Of a stretch of 64,000 nt of DNA, positions 45,624 to 58,179 are shown piece after piece. A model generated the notes under the pieces. That model saw only the letters and a list, made by a program, of their open reading frames with translations. It searched no databases and was not told the origin of the DNA. This DNA is from Gymnothorax reevesii (taxonomy: Eukaryota; Chordata; Actinopteri; Anguilliformes; Muraenidae), in contig CM056587.1 in NCBI GenBank assembly GCA_029721435.1, forward strand, positions 15,285,667 to 15,349,666, given 5' to 3'. Every line of letters starts with the position of its first letter. Positions within the stretch are counted from its first letter, which is position 1. Made by a program: the position numbers and the translations under genes.

Positions 45624-48389
45624 ATTTTGCTGTGTTTGTGACAGAAGCACCTGCAATTATGACCCCAACTATTTGGCCTCCTTGGGGCACTTTCAGTTTC
45701 ATCATCTCGCTTTGGATACTTGCTTTGCAAATTGGTTCTGGGTAGATCTCGTTCAACTTGTTTTAAATGCTTCTAAATGGCTAAATAGCAGTCGGATTAA
45801 TAGAAATCACATGTGTTGATGCTTTTTGTAATTGTAGTTTGGATGCTTCAAAGTTAGAGCAATTTTTGTCCATATTTTATGCATCGTTTGCATATGATTG
45901 GTGCAAGCATTTGAGAAAACAAACATGCAACCAAAGTTTTAAAGAGATTTAATGAATGCAATTAAAGAACAATAATGAATTTAATGAATACAATGCAAAT
46001 TGAGTTCTTGCTTAAGTTGGTGCCCTTCACAGACCCAATAATCGATTGGGACAGTGTTTCGAACAACCAGGCTCTAATTCATTTGAGCGCATACAGTGGA
46101 TGTCCACATGCTGCTGGGGGTAATAAAATAAGTTCCCAATCGTTCCCCAGTGGGCCTGTTTTCGCTAAATATAAGAGGTCATGCTCTCATTTCCCACGGT
46201 CAGTTTTTTGAAATGCGCTCGATCGGCCCTCATACCCCCTGGGGAATTTTTGGGTGCTTAGCGTCCATCAGGGCTCCTGCAGGAAGAGCACCCTGTGGTC
46301 ACACAGACAAGCTGATGGTCGAACAATGAGTCTGTGTACAGAACCCATTAGAGCAGGGGTCTCATACTCCAGTCCCAGAGGGTCTTTTGGTTTTGGGATT
46401 CCCAATTAATCAGCAAATAATTTAGGCTTTAAAAACCAGGAGCACAGACTCAGTTGCCAATTAGTAATTATATGAAGTGTTTGATTGCAGCAAACATATT
46501 ATTAAAAACCAGCAGACACCTCCAGCGTGAAGATCCCTGTATCAGATGGAGGCAGAAGTGAATATCCAGTCCAGGAAGAAAAGGCCTGCCTCGGTGTTTT
46601 GAATCATCTTTCTGTATTTGCTCTTTTTTCAACGAAAAAGTAGACACTGATATCACTGATTAGGTCAGAGTTTATATTTGGAAGTAAACTTGGCAGGACC
46701 CCAGCTCTTCACACCTCTGGACAGAGGTGTATGCGGTCGTCACTGAGCTCCTGTTTTTCCTTCAGTAACAAGCCATTAATTAAGCAGCCACAGTTCCAAA
46801 TTTCTGGAGAATTTATTGACAGTGATATGACGTGGATCCACAGAATCTGTGAGTGCCTCGATGACTCATTTGGACACACTCACTTTTCATATTCAGATAT
46901 GCTGTGTTAGCATTATTAGCATTATTCCCCTCGCTGCTCCGTAGAGAGAGTTAAGGTTAATGACTGGTAGCCTGGACAGTTTGTGAAAAGGGGCACTCAG
47001 CCCAGAGACTCATGGGAAACACCCAATTAGCAGCCGACTCCCAGGGGCATTGACCTGGTGCGGTTTATTAGGCCTGAGATGGCCTCATTTCACCACAAGT
47101 CCTCCAGCGAAGCAAACAAGTTTCAATCTGGGGAAAATCCCTGAAAGCCCCACGACTCAATAATATCTACAGCACAGTTGACCAGGTATGGGCCAAGAGG
47201 TGAGAGTGTCAAAGGGGGAATTGGGGTTGTGTGTAGGGTGGGGTATATAGAGTTCTGGAGTGAGGTGGAACATTTTCTCATGTACAGCCGCCCAGCAGCA
47301 TGTAACTGTCCACGATGCTTCACACTGGCTGCTGTGGAGAATATGTTGAGATTGATGTGATCAGCTCAGGGACATTGTCGATGAGGTGACCAATATTCGA
47401 ACTTACAATAGGAATTATCCCCTGCAAACACGAAAGCGTACTAACAAATCATCCTGTGGTAAGGAGTTATGTCGTGGATAAACAGCAGCAACATAAAACA
47501 GTGCTTCTGTGCTCGGAAAGTCGGGGGGTAGAGGGATTATAAATAAAGTCTCCCTTTAACTCCCCACGGTCTTGGCTCCTTCCAATTTTTTTTTTTTTTT
47601 TGTAATGGATGAAACTTAATTCCTATGTGAAACCAAACTCAGGCATGACTTCAGACAAGGCTGTTGCAATTATACCAGCATAATCAGATATCATTGCTGG
47701 AAGTCATGATTTATGGGCTGTTTTCACATTAAACATGTTATGTGAACAATGACACCGGCACGATTTATTGCCAAATACCTGCATGGTTACAATAAAACAA
47801 GTGTTCCATTTTTTTCCTTCAAAGCTTTCAGTTCGCTGCAGGGGAAGGAATGCAATTAAAGAACAATAACAGCATTTTAAAAGAAGAGAAAAAAATGGTT
47901 AAAAGGTACTTAGGCTGGTATTTCTGTTCCTGAAATTTATGTTCAGGTCCCGGCTGCTCCAAATATCTCATTTTGGCTCAATTTCCACTTGTAATTATCG
48001 ATCAAGAGGTTCACAATTTTTTTATGGAGTTCCATTTTATAAAGTATAAAATGTATTTCATAGTTTGCCATGTCAAGACACACTCCAGAGAATGGAATAT
48101 CTTTTTCCTTAATGAGCAGAGACAAATGTAAAAATAATAATAATAATAATAATAATAATTTTAAAAATCCTACTAATGTTAGAAAAGCCACTCAATTATA
48201 CCTGATTATTATGTAAGGTACTTTGGTTGTCTTTCTGAAAAAAGTCTGATATGACATCATACCACATCAGTACAAGGCATGAAGCACTAAATACTTTTCT
48301 CATCTGAATACGATTCTGGGCAATGTTTACAGCATGGAGAATTTTTAGATAATGTTTACAAAGCTTTTCTTGTGAAGTGTGTTCCACAC
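45624..48389. other. intergenic or intronic DNA, no gene seen
   Basis: 45970-46330 and 46950-47370 look low-copy, with balanced composition, but no exon is recognised. A T18-like run lies near 47588-47601. (AAT)n occurs near 48136-48160. Confidence 0.4.
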
Positions 48390-48560
48390 GGGGAGGCATG
48401 GTGGTGCAGTGGGTAGCCCTGCTCCCTCAAAGCCAGAAGGCTTTGCTGTGTGGATTTTGCCTGTGCTGCCCATGTTTGAGTGGATTTACTCCTGGTAATC
48501 TGGTCTCCTCCCACAGTCTAAATGCATGTATGTTAAGCTGAGATTCTAAACTGCCCATCC
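48390..48560 (+). repeat. interspersed repeat head with GGTGGTGCAGTGGGTAGC
   Basis: GGCATGGTGGTGCAGTGGGT, then CCTCAAAGCCAGAAGG, CTCCTCCCACAGTCTAAATG and CATGTATGTTAAGCTGAGAT match the 5' landmarks of the same abundant fish repeat class that ends as at 43775-44085. The TGGGTAGCC phrase is A-box-like. The usual B-box region is decayed. Confidence 0.65.
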
Positions 48561-48611
48561 ATATGACTGAGTGATCAGTATGTGATTTTATTACACAAGT
48601 GTTAAGCAGTA

Positions 48612-49640
48612 TTGAATTGAATTGAAAGTTTATTTTGAACATGGTAAAACAGGACGAAAAAAAAAATAATAACAATAAAATAATGATAATAACAATAATA
48701 GTCATAGTAGTATTAGCATTAATAATACTAATACCAATACCACCACCGCCTAATAAAAAAATATATATATATATAATTATAATAATAATAACAATAATAA
48801 TAATAAACAAACAACACATTGCTAGCAAATTATCGGTAAACGTATAAATCAAGTGAGTTAGTTCATGTTCAAAAAGGAGTAGGTAGAAGTTAAAACTTTT
48901 CTAAACCTACCCCTTTTTCGTTCATTAAACTATGTACAATAATGCTTGTGCAACTCTTGCCAATCCCCCATCAGTGACAGTCTCAATTAATTATATACAA
49001 AAATACATATACTGTATACACATACATATATATACACATGTATACACATACACATTTACATACAAAAAACACAACACATTCAAACATAATAATAGCAAGA
49101 CAGGGTGAATGCAATATAAAATAGTCAATCCACCCGGGAAAAGGAAAAAAGAAGAGAGAGATAAATGACCATATCACAATTCCATTTCATAGCTGTTCAG
49201 TATCTTGTTTTTAATGAGTCTTTTAAATTTGGTTATTGATCCACATGTTTTCATTTCATCACTGCACTGGTTCCATAAGTCAATTCATTTGGTTGTGACA
49301 CAATGGTATTTTGAATTAGTTCTTTCTAATTGTTTTTATAGCATTAGAATTCCCCTTAATTCATATTTGCATTCCCGCAATTGGAACAACCTTTGCATAC
49401 TGTTTGGTACATTTCAATGCAGCACGTTGTACATGATTTGAGCTGTTCTGAAGTCGACAAGCTCTCTAAAGTTGAGTGTTTTGAGTTTGATGGACATTGG
49501 GTTAGTTGGCTCTCTATAGCTAGATTGGTTAACCAATTGAATGGCTCTTTTTTGGAGGATGAAAATGGGATTTGTGTTGGTTGCATGTGTGTTTCCCCAC
49601 ACTTCCACGCAGTGAGTAATGTATGGGAGTAAAGTAGAAA
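48612..49640 (-). mobile_element. LINE (non-LTR retrotransposon) 3' end
   Basis: The minus strand carries the C-terminal end of a non-LTR reverse transcriptase protein, then a long 3'UTR rich in AAT/AC simple sequence (48655-49060), and ends in AAAATAAACTTTCAATTCAA with an (ATTCA)n tail (48609-48635). It is 5'-truncated, as is usual for LINEs. The clade is uncertain; the end of the protein resembles fish L2/Rex-type elements. Confidence 0.75.
49150..49640 (-). pseudogene. non-LTR reverse transcriptase C-terminal fragment
   Basis: 49414-49608 (minus) encodes VWGNTHATNTNPIFILQKRA followed by IQLVNQSSYREPTNPM and FRELVDFRTAQIMYNVLH. This is the well-known post-RT segment (Y-VEVWGNT...LQKRAIR...ADYR-PTNPLF...LVD-KTAQIMY) of fish LINEs. 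The reading continues in the same frame past a stop at 49411-49413 to LWNQCSDEMKTCGSITKFKR, the usual LWN-L-DELK-C-SI-KFKK end. At least three stops make it dead. Confidence 0.75.
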
Positions 49641-50118
49641 GTATGATCCACGCAGTAAGATGTATGATGAGACCATACAGCAGTAAATTAATGTGCTGAA
49701 AGTGCTGTTAAACAATACATAAATGACATTCATCAATAAACACTACATATAGAGTTGTATATTTTGCAAAATCAAAAATGTATGTAAACTATTGAAACAT
49801 GTAAAAGAACAGCAGAAACCAAGGCAACAAGGTTTCCAGCATATTGTGATGCAACACTAGAATATGATGCGGGACTCTGCCACTAATGGCCAAAAATGAT
49901 TATGTATTGTATAATTCATCTGATTATCAATTGTGTATACAGTGTATAACCCTATGTGAGAACCTTTAATGGCATCTGTTCATGACTGACTGCAGCTAAT
50001 TGTAAGTTGTTTATCAGGTTATTATAAGTTAAAGTTTTCGGATGACCATGGGCTGGTTATCCTGCCTTTATTTATTTTTATTTATTTATTCTGCTTTAGC
50101 GTTCCCATTGGTGTTTGC
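49641..50118. other. intergenic or intronic DNA
   Basis: Nothing recognisable except an AT-rich tract with (TTTA)n near 50066-50090. Confidence 0.4.
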
Positions 50119-50148
50119 CTAATGAAGACCTGAGAGGTAAAAACACTG
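50119..50148 (+). repeat. decayed copy of the GAAGACC hairpin motif
   Basis: CTAATGAAGACCTGAGAGGT is followed by AAAAACACTG: stem ACCT/AGGT, then an A-rich stretch in the place of GAAA. It resembles 26709-26735 and 30756-30787. Confidence 0.35.
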
Positions 50149-50310
50149 CCCACTGAAATTCCATGAGCATTATCCTAATGTGCAGACATCTTCTTATGTA
50201 TAGTTAACCTTTCATATCTAGCACCTTGGTTTGAGTCCTTAGGTAGTCTGTGCACTCCTTTATGCTTTTTCCACCAATTTGAAAAAATCCCATGTTAAAT
50301 GACTAAAATA

Positions 50311-51190
50311 CAGTGCCCTCAAAAATTTCTAGCATGCCTAGAGATTATGAGCAAAACAGGCTGTGAAAAAAATGTCTTTGCTATTTATGCTCTTGGCTTT
50401 TCAATCAAAATATTCACAAAACTCTTACCTTTTCATTATTCATTATTATTTCATTGAAATTATTGAGAGAAAAAAAATTTGATATTTAATAGATATTTTC
50501 CTTCAAAACGTGTGCCTCAATATTTGGAAGCTCTAGAAAGTCCTTGGATGAAATGTTGCCAAAAGTACATTACTAGGCATATTTTTAGTTCTCCTGTTTC
50601 ATTTGGAATGCTGTAGTGGTCAGTCATGATTTCCTGTTTCACTTAGGTGTGAATATGAATTGAGAAATGTTGTTAGTCATTCATCGCTATGGCAGGTACC
50701 AGAGAACACAGTGACAATGTGCGACACGATGTTGTTGAGCTACGTAAATCAGGAAATGGACATAAGATGAATCTCTACACGTTTGAAAAACCCAGTTCAA
50801 CTATCAGGGCAATACTTCAGAGGTTCTAAATGATAAGAGATGATAAGAATCAGCCTGGGATGTGTTCCCATTGACCCCAAGCACCAAGAGGACGGTTACA
50901 CTGGCAAAGAAATCTACAAGGATCCCAACTGGAGAATTGCAGAGGTTAGATGAGTCTTGGGGTTAGAAAGTGTCCAGAACTAGCATCAGTGGCCGCCTAC
51001 ATCACTATAAGTAGTTTGGATGAGTTGTTAGAAAAAAGCCTCCAGTGTCAACTATAAAGAAAGTAAAAAGCGTATAGTTTGCCAAACATTGCTGAGATTT
51101 TCAATGGGACTGGATTATACGCTCAGATGAGAAAAAAATAGAGCTTTTAGGAAACAAACATCAAAGGTGGGTTTTGCGTAGACAGGAGTA
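50311..51190 (+). mobile_element. Tc1-like element, 3'-truncated
   Basis: CAGTGCCCTCAAAAATTTCT follows TA (50309-50310) and fits an IR/DR-type Tc1 terminus. The transposase region starts at 50689 and is cut off near 51190, where a MITE-like sequence begins. No right terminal repeat is present. Confidence 0.7.
50689..51185 (+). pseudogene. Tc1-like transposase fragment
   Basis: MAGTREHSDNVRHDVVELRK then SGNGHK and STIRAILQRF form a recognisable HTH domain that ends in a stop (50826-50828). Further on, TTATACGCTCAGATGAGAAA near 51115 encodes the (W/L)-SDE(T)KIELLGNKH block with the first catalytic Asp. The second Asp and Glu parts are missing. Stops and shifts interrupt the remainder. Confidence 0.65.
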
Positions 51191-51430
51191 TATCCCTACA
51201 CTCTCAGACATAGGGGTACAGCAGGAGTCCGTTTCTGTTCCCCAAGGTATTATGTACCCTTTAAGACTAATTATAGGACCTCAAGGTACCTGTGTGAACC
51301 TTTTTAGGGTCTAAAAAGTACATTTATATTCCAAAACAAATGAAAACCCACTTCTAAGGTACAACGGCAGTACCTTTGAGGGCACTGCCCCAGTGACAGG
51401 TTGACATGTATCCCTCAATAATTGTGAAAC
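51191..51430. mobile_element. MITE-like repeat (ACACTCTCAGACATAGGGGTAC end)
   Basis: ACACTCTCAGACATAGGGGT starts near 51198. AGGTAC/GGTACC motifs recur inside (for example, CTCAAGGTACCTGTG and TTCTAAGGTACAACGGCAGT), as in a known type of fish MITE. The opposite terminus is not clearly preserved. Confidence 0.45.
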
Positions 51431-52323
51431 AAATATTTTTCAGAAAACTGTTGGTTTGATTGTTTAATGTTTCTTTCAAATGTATCACCTCAATTAAAGG
51501 TAAGATTTTAGGGTATATTTTGAATGAAAGATTAGTATCAAGATATTTTTCAAATGCCATTTTGCTTATTTTCACCAAAGGGTGCCAAGAACTCTGGAAG
51601 GCACTTTACCAATCATTGATTCAAATTTATAGCATTTGTACTGACTTGGTAAATTAGGGTGTTAATCTGGAAATATCAGGTATGCGTGTTTGGGCAGTGT
51701 GTGATGCAGCCATGAAGTATTTTTGGGAAACCATACTTGACGCGATGTAGGTCATTTCCGGTACATTAACACAGATGTCCAGTGATGGAAAAAAAAAACA
51801 GAAATAGCATCGATTGTTGATCATGATAATGAAATACAGCAGAGCAGCAGCTGTGGAAGGTACCAACTGGAATCTGTCCAAGAGAATCATAGATAATTTA
51901 CTGCTGAAGTCGCACCTGAAACTAGCCACTTTACCTCAGTTGCTCCGGAAAGAGGCATGAATGATGTTGAAAGGTTAAAATGAGAACATGATCTACATAC
52001 CATACAATATGTGGATGCAGCACATACGGTACCAGTGAAAGTTTGTGTCTTGTAAAAGTTATAATTCACTTAAATGTGATGTTTAAAAAGATACAGACTT
52101 ATTCTATGTCTTAGTAGCCATAAATCTTTAACTCAGAAAGTGAGAGAGACCTTTCCAGCCATATGCATTCAATAAGTACAAAGGTGTTTTTAAAAGATCG
52201 GATTCATTCATCATATTTCTGGGCAACTAAAGGCAACTGCCCATCTCAAAAAGCGCAAAATCAATCACTGTGCCCAAATAATTTTCCCACTATTGAACAG
52301 GCACGAATTTGGAGAGGCAGGCT
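51431..52323. other. intergenic or intronic DNA, no gene seen
   Basis: Nothing recognisable. Confidence 0.4.
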
Positions 52324-52782
52324 TGTGACGCGCAGTAGGGATATCAGGTAAAACATCTCTTTGTAATGGCCTGTAGTATACGGAGGCCAAGCGCAATGAC
52401 AGAGAGAAAGAAAGTAGCACGAACACAGTACAAACACAGAGAAAAATATAGACCAAACACAAGTTCTCGCGCTTCCAAAGGACTTATAATAGTCCGAACC
52501 TCAGAAGCAAAGTGAGATAGAAAAAGGGAGAAGAAACTCCAACAATAAGAAGATAGAAAGTCATACCAAACCTGACTACAGATATCTTCGGCTACAGTGC
52601 GAAGCTAAACACAGACACTCTAGCGAAGGAGACGTGCCAGACATCCTGCTTATATAGATTCTGGGGAAGCGCCGCCCCAGCTCAATCAATCAGCTGGGTA
52701 AAGAATTCAATGGCCCGGAAATTCAATATTGTCCCAGGACGAGGGACACAAAGAAAGGTTCAAATGACACGCACACCTCACA
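52324..52782 (-). repeat. probable solo LTR, minus orientation
   Basis: Read on the minus strand it runs TGTGAGGTGTGCG...GCGCGTCACA (TG...CA with TGTGA/TCACA ends). It has a TATA box, TCTATATAAGCAGG (about 52646-52659), after a GC-rich CTGGGGCGGCGCTTCCCC block, followed by a CT-rich leader. That is the usual LTR promoter layout. No target duplication was found and no internal region is attached, so a solo LTR is inferred. Confidence 0.45.
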
Positions 52783-54654
52783 AACCACCCTTGGGTTGGA
52801 TTTATTTTAGTTTAGTTGCAAATCCTTTAATGTGAACACCCCTGTGCGAACCCATATGCAGTCGACTACAAGCACAGCAGTATCCAAGTTGTAAGGAGAA
52901 GTCAAGCAGCTTTTAAGAGTTATCTGACTTCTTAAGCTTTGTAAAGACTGGCATTCGGGGGGGATGGAGGGGGACTTGAGAGCAACAACAGGCCAACCAT
53001 TTGCCACAGCCAGAGAAGTAGACTAATGGGGAAATTATTTATGAACTATTTGCAGTGCACCTGAAAATACCTCCAAGTGAAATTAGGTTTGGCAACTTGA
53101 ACTGCTTTGAAGTCGACGGAGTGGCAATAAAAATTAGGCCTTCATTAAAGAACAGCGCCTTTCAAATGGAATTGGCCGGCATTCAGCGGGGCGAGGTGCA
53201 GCTATGCGAACGGTCCACTCCCGAAAAACGGGGGGCACACATGGAAGCGATTTGGACGATAGCTCTGCAGTTTTCACGATTCACCCCGCCCCCCACTCCC
53301 TTCATTTCTCCCCCTCTATCCTTCTGCAGCACCTCTTTTATGTTGCATTTAGGAAATTAACACTAACCGACAAATTACTTTGTAAATAAAGGAGAAAAAC
53401 TCTAGAATGTTGAAACTTGGGTCTGCCCGGGGCCAGTTCTCACTAAGCAACAAAGGGACCCCTTGATAGCTGTTTAGATATGACAGCCCAGAGCAAGGCT
53501 TTATTTTATCAAGGGCACATAATTTTTCAATTGGATTTAATGCAAGGCATTCATTTCCCTGGCGAGAGGCTCTTGCGCACGACGTACCCCTTTCACTGGG
53601 AAACCGACAGGGAAAATAAGGGCCCTTTCAGGCATATGGGGGTCATTTATGGAGTACTTTAAGTTTTGGCCAAAAGCGAATGGATCTCATTCATAAAAAA
53701 AAGAAGTAGGGACTATAATTAAGTGCTGTAATCTTCTGAAACCAGACGTTCCGAACCTGAAGGGATTGTAATCTGGAGAGATGTAGGTGAATTACTAAAT
53801 CAGTAACATTTGTAGATCGTATTATTTTAAAAGAAATGGCTGTAGTGATTAAATTACTGATATTTATCTGCTAATAGCGCTGATTAACCAGTGATGATAA
53901 TCTGTCATTTTGAAAGCTGGTATTAACAGAATCAATCACAGGGAACGATAAACAACTAATGTGAAAGAAAGCTTGTGTCTCTTTGAAGGCCAGATGTGAG
54001 GTTTTACAGCAGAATGCCCAATATTCTGAGCTGTTTGAGGTACGATGCTAATGATGGGAACTGAAAGCTGTTGACTTTTTTCATGTAGTTGTTTTGCCCC
54101 ATTAGCCCTTTCAAGGCACAAATGCCAAATGTTCCTGATAATCAACAGCTACAAATGTTAAAAGCATTCATCTACTTTAATATGAAAAAAATGTTTTATG
54201 TTTGCAGAACATCAATATGAACGTTCAGACCATCGCTGCAAGCAGTAATTACAAGGGTCCAAGCATACAAAACGAATATAAACAGAATATATAGTGGAAC
54301 TGAGATATGTCAGGTTGACAGACACAGTAGTGACGGTTTAAAGGAAAACCTAGGTCAAATGTCAAGTACATTTGCTCAAAAAGAGCACACTGTCAGCCAG
54401 ACAAGTTTCCTCAAAGTGATATCTGCGTTAGCAGAAAACTGAAAAAAAAAAAAATACTCTACCACGAGACCATTCATGGAACTGCACACTGCCATCAAGT
54501 CACAGGTGCCAAGGTTCCATATTGTTGAATGGTTGGTTGAATGATGTATGTAGTTTTATGGTTAGAACTTTTCCATCTTGATACTTGCTACCCATCTCTA
54601 CGAAACGGGCGGAGTGCAATGACATGAAAAAAAAAATTGTGGCATAGAAATATT
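52783..54654. other. intergenic or intronic DNA, with low-copy-looking stretches
   Basis: 53040-53290 and 53460-53680 have balanced composition and no repeat features, such as is seen in conserved noncoding elements. Conservation cannot be assessed here. A (A)13 run is at 54441-54453. Confidence 0.35.
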
Positions 54655-56137
54655 TTTTTCATTTCATTGCAGTTTCCAGGCTCTGTACAAAAAAAAATCC
54701 CTAACTAAGAAATAATTATTTTTCATAAAATCACCTGTTCCACAATTATTGGCCCCCCTAACAATTCCTAGGAATTAAATGTAATTGAAGTATTTCTGTC
54801 ATTTCTACAGTAGTTTACAAAGTTGATCAGAGTATCTAGGAACATTTAATTAGTAATTCATCACTTCCTGTTTCCCTGGGGTATAAATATGACGTGACAC
54901 AGAGGCCATTTCCCTTATTCACTCTTCAACATGGGTAAGACAAAGGAACACACCATTCAAGTAAGACAGTGTGTCGACCTTCACAAGTCAGGCAAGGGCT
55001 ACAAGAAAATAGCCACTCGCCTGCACCTGCCCATATCTACTGTCAGAGGAATCATTAAGAAGTTTAAAACAACTAGAACAATGGTAAACTAGCCTGGACG
55101 AGGACGCAAGGTTATTTTGCCACCACGCACAGTGAGGAGGATGATAAGAGAAATAAAAAGTTCTCCAAAGCTCATTGTTAAAGAATTGCAACAAATGGTA
55201 GCATCTTGGGGTCACAAAGTCTCCAAAACAATCATCAGGCGCTATCTACATGCCAACTAGCAGTTTGGGAGGCATGCTCTCAATCATAAACGCAAACGTC
55301 TGGAGTTCGCTAAGCGGTACTGGGGCTTCAACTGGGACTGTGTGCTTTGGCCAGATGAGACCAAGATAGAGCTTTTTGGCAACAAACACTCTAAGTGGGT
55401 CTGGCGGAACACAAAAGACGAGTATGCAGAAAAGCACCTCATGCCCACTCTGAAGTATGGGGGAGGATTGGTGATGCTGTGGACCTGTTTCTCTTCCAGA
55501 GGCCCTGGGAACCTTGTTAGGGTGCATGGCATCATGAACGCTTTGAAATACCAGGACATTTTAAATCAAAATCTGGTGGCCTCTGCCCGAAAGCTGAAGA
55601 TGGGTCATCACTAGGTCTTTCAGCGAGATAATGACCCTAAACATGTGGCCAAATCTACACAGAAATGGTTCACCAGACACAGAATCAAGCTCCCCCCATG
55701 GCCATCTCAGTCCCCAGACCTCAACCCCATTGAAAACCTGTGGAGTGAGCTGAAGAGTAGAGTGCAGAGGAGAGGACCCAGGTCACTGGATGATTTAGAG
55801 AGATTGTGCAAAGAGCAATGGTCAAAGGTCCCTCTTTCTGCACTCTCCCATCTTGTGAAACATTAGAAAATTAGGTGCTGTTTTATCGGCGAAAGGGGGT
55901 TGTACAAAGTATTAACATCAGGGGTGCTAATGATTGTGGCACACATGATTTGATGTAAAAGAATTATTTCTTAATGTAGGATTTTTTTCCCACTGAATAA
56001 ATGCACTTGAATTAAAGGTTGAATTTTCCTCTTTTTTCATTGTGGTCCTATATTACAGTATTTAGAAAAAAACTGAATTTATTAGAAGCTAAAGAACACA
56101 TCTTAACCAGCGGTGCCAATAATTATGGAGAGCAGTG
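54655..56137 (+). mobile_element. Tc1-like element of IR/DR type, left outer end lost
   Basis: The right end has the inner (GGGGTGCTAATGATTGTGG, about 55921) and outer (GGTGCCAATAATTATGGAG, about 56113) direct repeats typical of IR/DR Tc1 elements, and ends CAGTG before TA (56138-56139). On the left only the inner repeat (CACAATTATTGGCCCCCC, about 54741) is visible; the outer repeat expected ~190 bp upstream is absent. The copy therefore cannot be mobilised as such. Confidence 0.8.
54931..55866 (+). pseudogene. Tc1-like transposase, one frame with three stop codons
   Basis: From ATG 54931 to the final stop at 55864-55866, the family protein is readable in a single frame without an indel. Two HTH domains occupy about residues 1-110 (CVDLHKSGKGYKKIATRLHL, IIKKFKTT). 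The DDE catalytic residues are D142 (WPDETKIELF), D233 (QRDNDPKH) and E268 (LNPIENLW), the DD34E pattern of Tc1. Stop codons at 54, 110 and 228 (TAG each time) kill it. The last parts ([29 protein letters not shown]) are well preserved. The absence of indels suggests modest age. Confidence 0.85.
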
Positions 56138-56139
56138 TA

Positions 56140-58171
56140 TCAAATTAATCTTCAAAGGGTGCTCTTTTTGGGCAAGTCTACTTGAGTCTACCTGGGTTCT
56201 GCTTTAATGAGGGTTGGACGGGCCCTTGGTAAGTTATGACAGATTTTGCATTATGCCATGGCCTATTGCCATTCACAAAGGAAATCTAACATTAGCTCTT
56301 CCAGCAATGTAGCCGTGGGAATGCAGTCAGTGTGACAACAAAGTTTTTATACCAATAATCTAAAATATTACCCTCACTGCAAGATCAGTTTCTAGGGAGT
56401 TTAGGGATAGCAGGCTTATTATTTGAACAAAAGTCATTGATTAAAGAGAACAAAAAGGGCAAGTATTCCATTCAGCTTTCCTTGGAAAACTTTTAAGACA
56501 GACCCAGCTTGGCAGACCCCGTATAATGAAATTTTTGTCTCTTGCAACAGAACATTTCTATGCATACACAAACACATTTCATTCGAATGTCTTCATCATT
56601 TGTCTTTGAAATAAGAGTACTCTGGCTAAATACCGTGACGCTTGATCAAGTTTGATTATAATTACGTCATGGATGACAGGTTCTATCCTCGTACTTGAGT
56701 CAAATTGGAGGAGTTTACATGTATGCTTCTTTCTCCACATACTCTTCAACCCAGAGCATATATGACTTAAGAACTACTGAGGTAGCTTGAATTTTGGCCA
56801 CTGAAACATGTTAAGCGCCAGCCAGAGTTTGTGACACAAAAGCGTGAGACACTCTAACTTCCTGTTATCTCCCCATCAGCCCAGTGTGACTTATCAACTG
56901 CATGGAAGTAGCACGGGCTAATAAAACACTGCTTAGCAAACCAAGGCAAATCTGTGTCAACCAAGGTAGGATCTGAGGACACTGGGTCACAGTAACAATG
57001 AGGGAAAGGAGTCCGGCTGGCAGCCTTGTACTTCCACGACAGAATCCGGAGCAGCTGTTCCCTGACAAAGCCTTCTTACTGTCAAAGCACAATCACTCTG
57101 CGTCCTTCATCTAAAGTCTTTACCATGTGGTTCAAGTCCCTTGAACCCAGGACTTTAAAGCGTTGATGGGTGAGAAACAGAGCCGTCTGCTCGCACTATG
57201 CTGCTATCAACTAAGGGTAAAGAGGATCTTCAAGAGAGCCACAAAGAGACAGGTCTCTGCAGCCTGTTTGGCCACATTCAGTCACCCTCATCCATAATAT
57301 GACTTACTGGACAGATGTTACCATTCCATGAGCGACACCTCTAATATTCACAGTTTCGAGATTCCAACATCTTCGATACCGTGATGGCCTCACACAGTAT
57401 GAGCTCCACACGGCATGACTTGCTCAAATAAAAGATGGTTCAGTAGAATCCCAGAAAAATATCGGTGCATAAGTACTGCCACTCAATGAACTGAACTACC
57501 CACAACCCAGTATTAAAAGGATGTTTGACTGGGAGAGGAGAGTCAAGAGTTAGGATCTGGGGAGGAAAAAAGTACCTTGTTGAAAGACGAAAGTTAAACA
57601 GAAGATGACATTGACATAACAAGGCAAGGAAAATCTGCAGCTGTTGGGAAATGTTTTCTCATTACATACGGAGGCAAACTGTTTTAGATGCGGAAAGGAT
57701 GCCAGGAGGATGAATACATATCAAATAAAGGAGAGAGAAAAAATCTCGTGACCAAAGACATTCATAACACTGGGATCAGTAAGCGAAAGAAAGGTTTTCA
57801 CTCCCTAGACACAGTAAAATGGAGATTGACTGAAAGCACATACATTCAGGGAAGTGCCCCAGTTTTGCTTTGTGATCCTTGACAGAGGTCTCCATTCGAT
57901 CATGGAACATTCACTAAAACAAACAGCTGCCTACTGACATCGGTGGAATTTTCATGTTCACTCGGCTGCACTACTGCATCTGAACGGTTTCATGAGCCCC
58001 CGTCTCCCCACCCCATTCCATCCACCCCCTTACCCCAACAGAGCTGCCAAGCAACATTTGAATATTTTCACCAGCTCAGCCAGCTAGTCAAATTCAGGAC
58101 AAAATTATGATTATTATAATCATATATATATTTTAGGAGCAGTGATAATGTTGTCATTTATGGTCTCTATC
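56140..58171. other. intergenic or intronic DNA, no gene seen
   Basis: Short frames only, none recognised. Confidence 0.4.
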
Positions 58172-58179
58172 CATTTCCC

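Noticed and set aside
48427..48852. 141-codon minus-strand frame with Ile runs
   Set aside because: It runs through AAT/AT simple sequence in the LINE 3'UTR and into a separate repeat; there is no coding signature.
49381..49632. 83-codon plus-strand frame
   Set aside because: It is antisense to the LINE reverse transcriptase fragment, which has clear family motifs on the minus strand.
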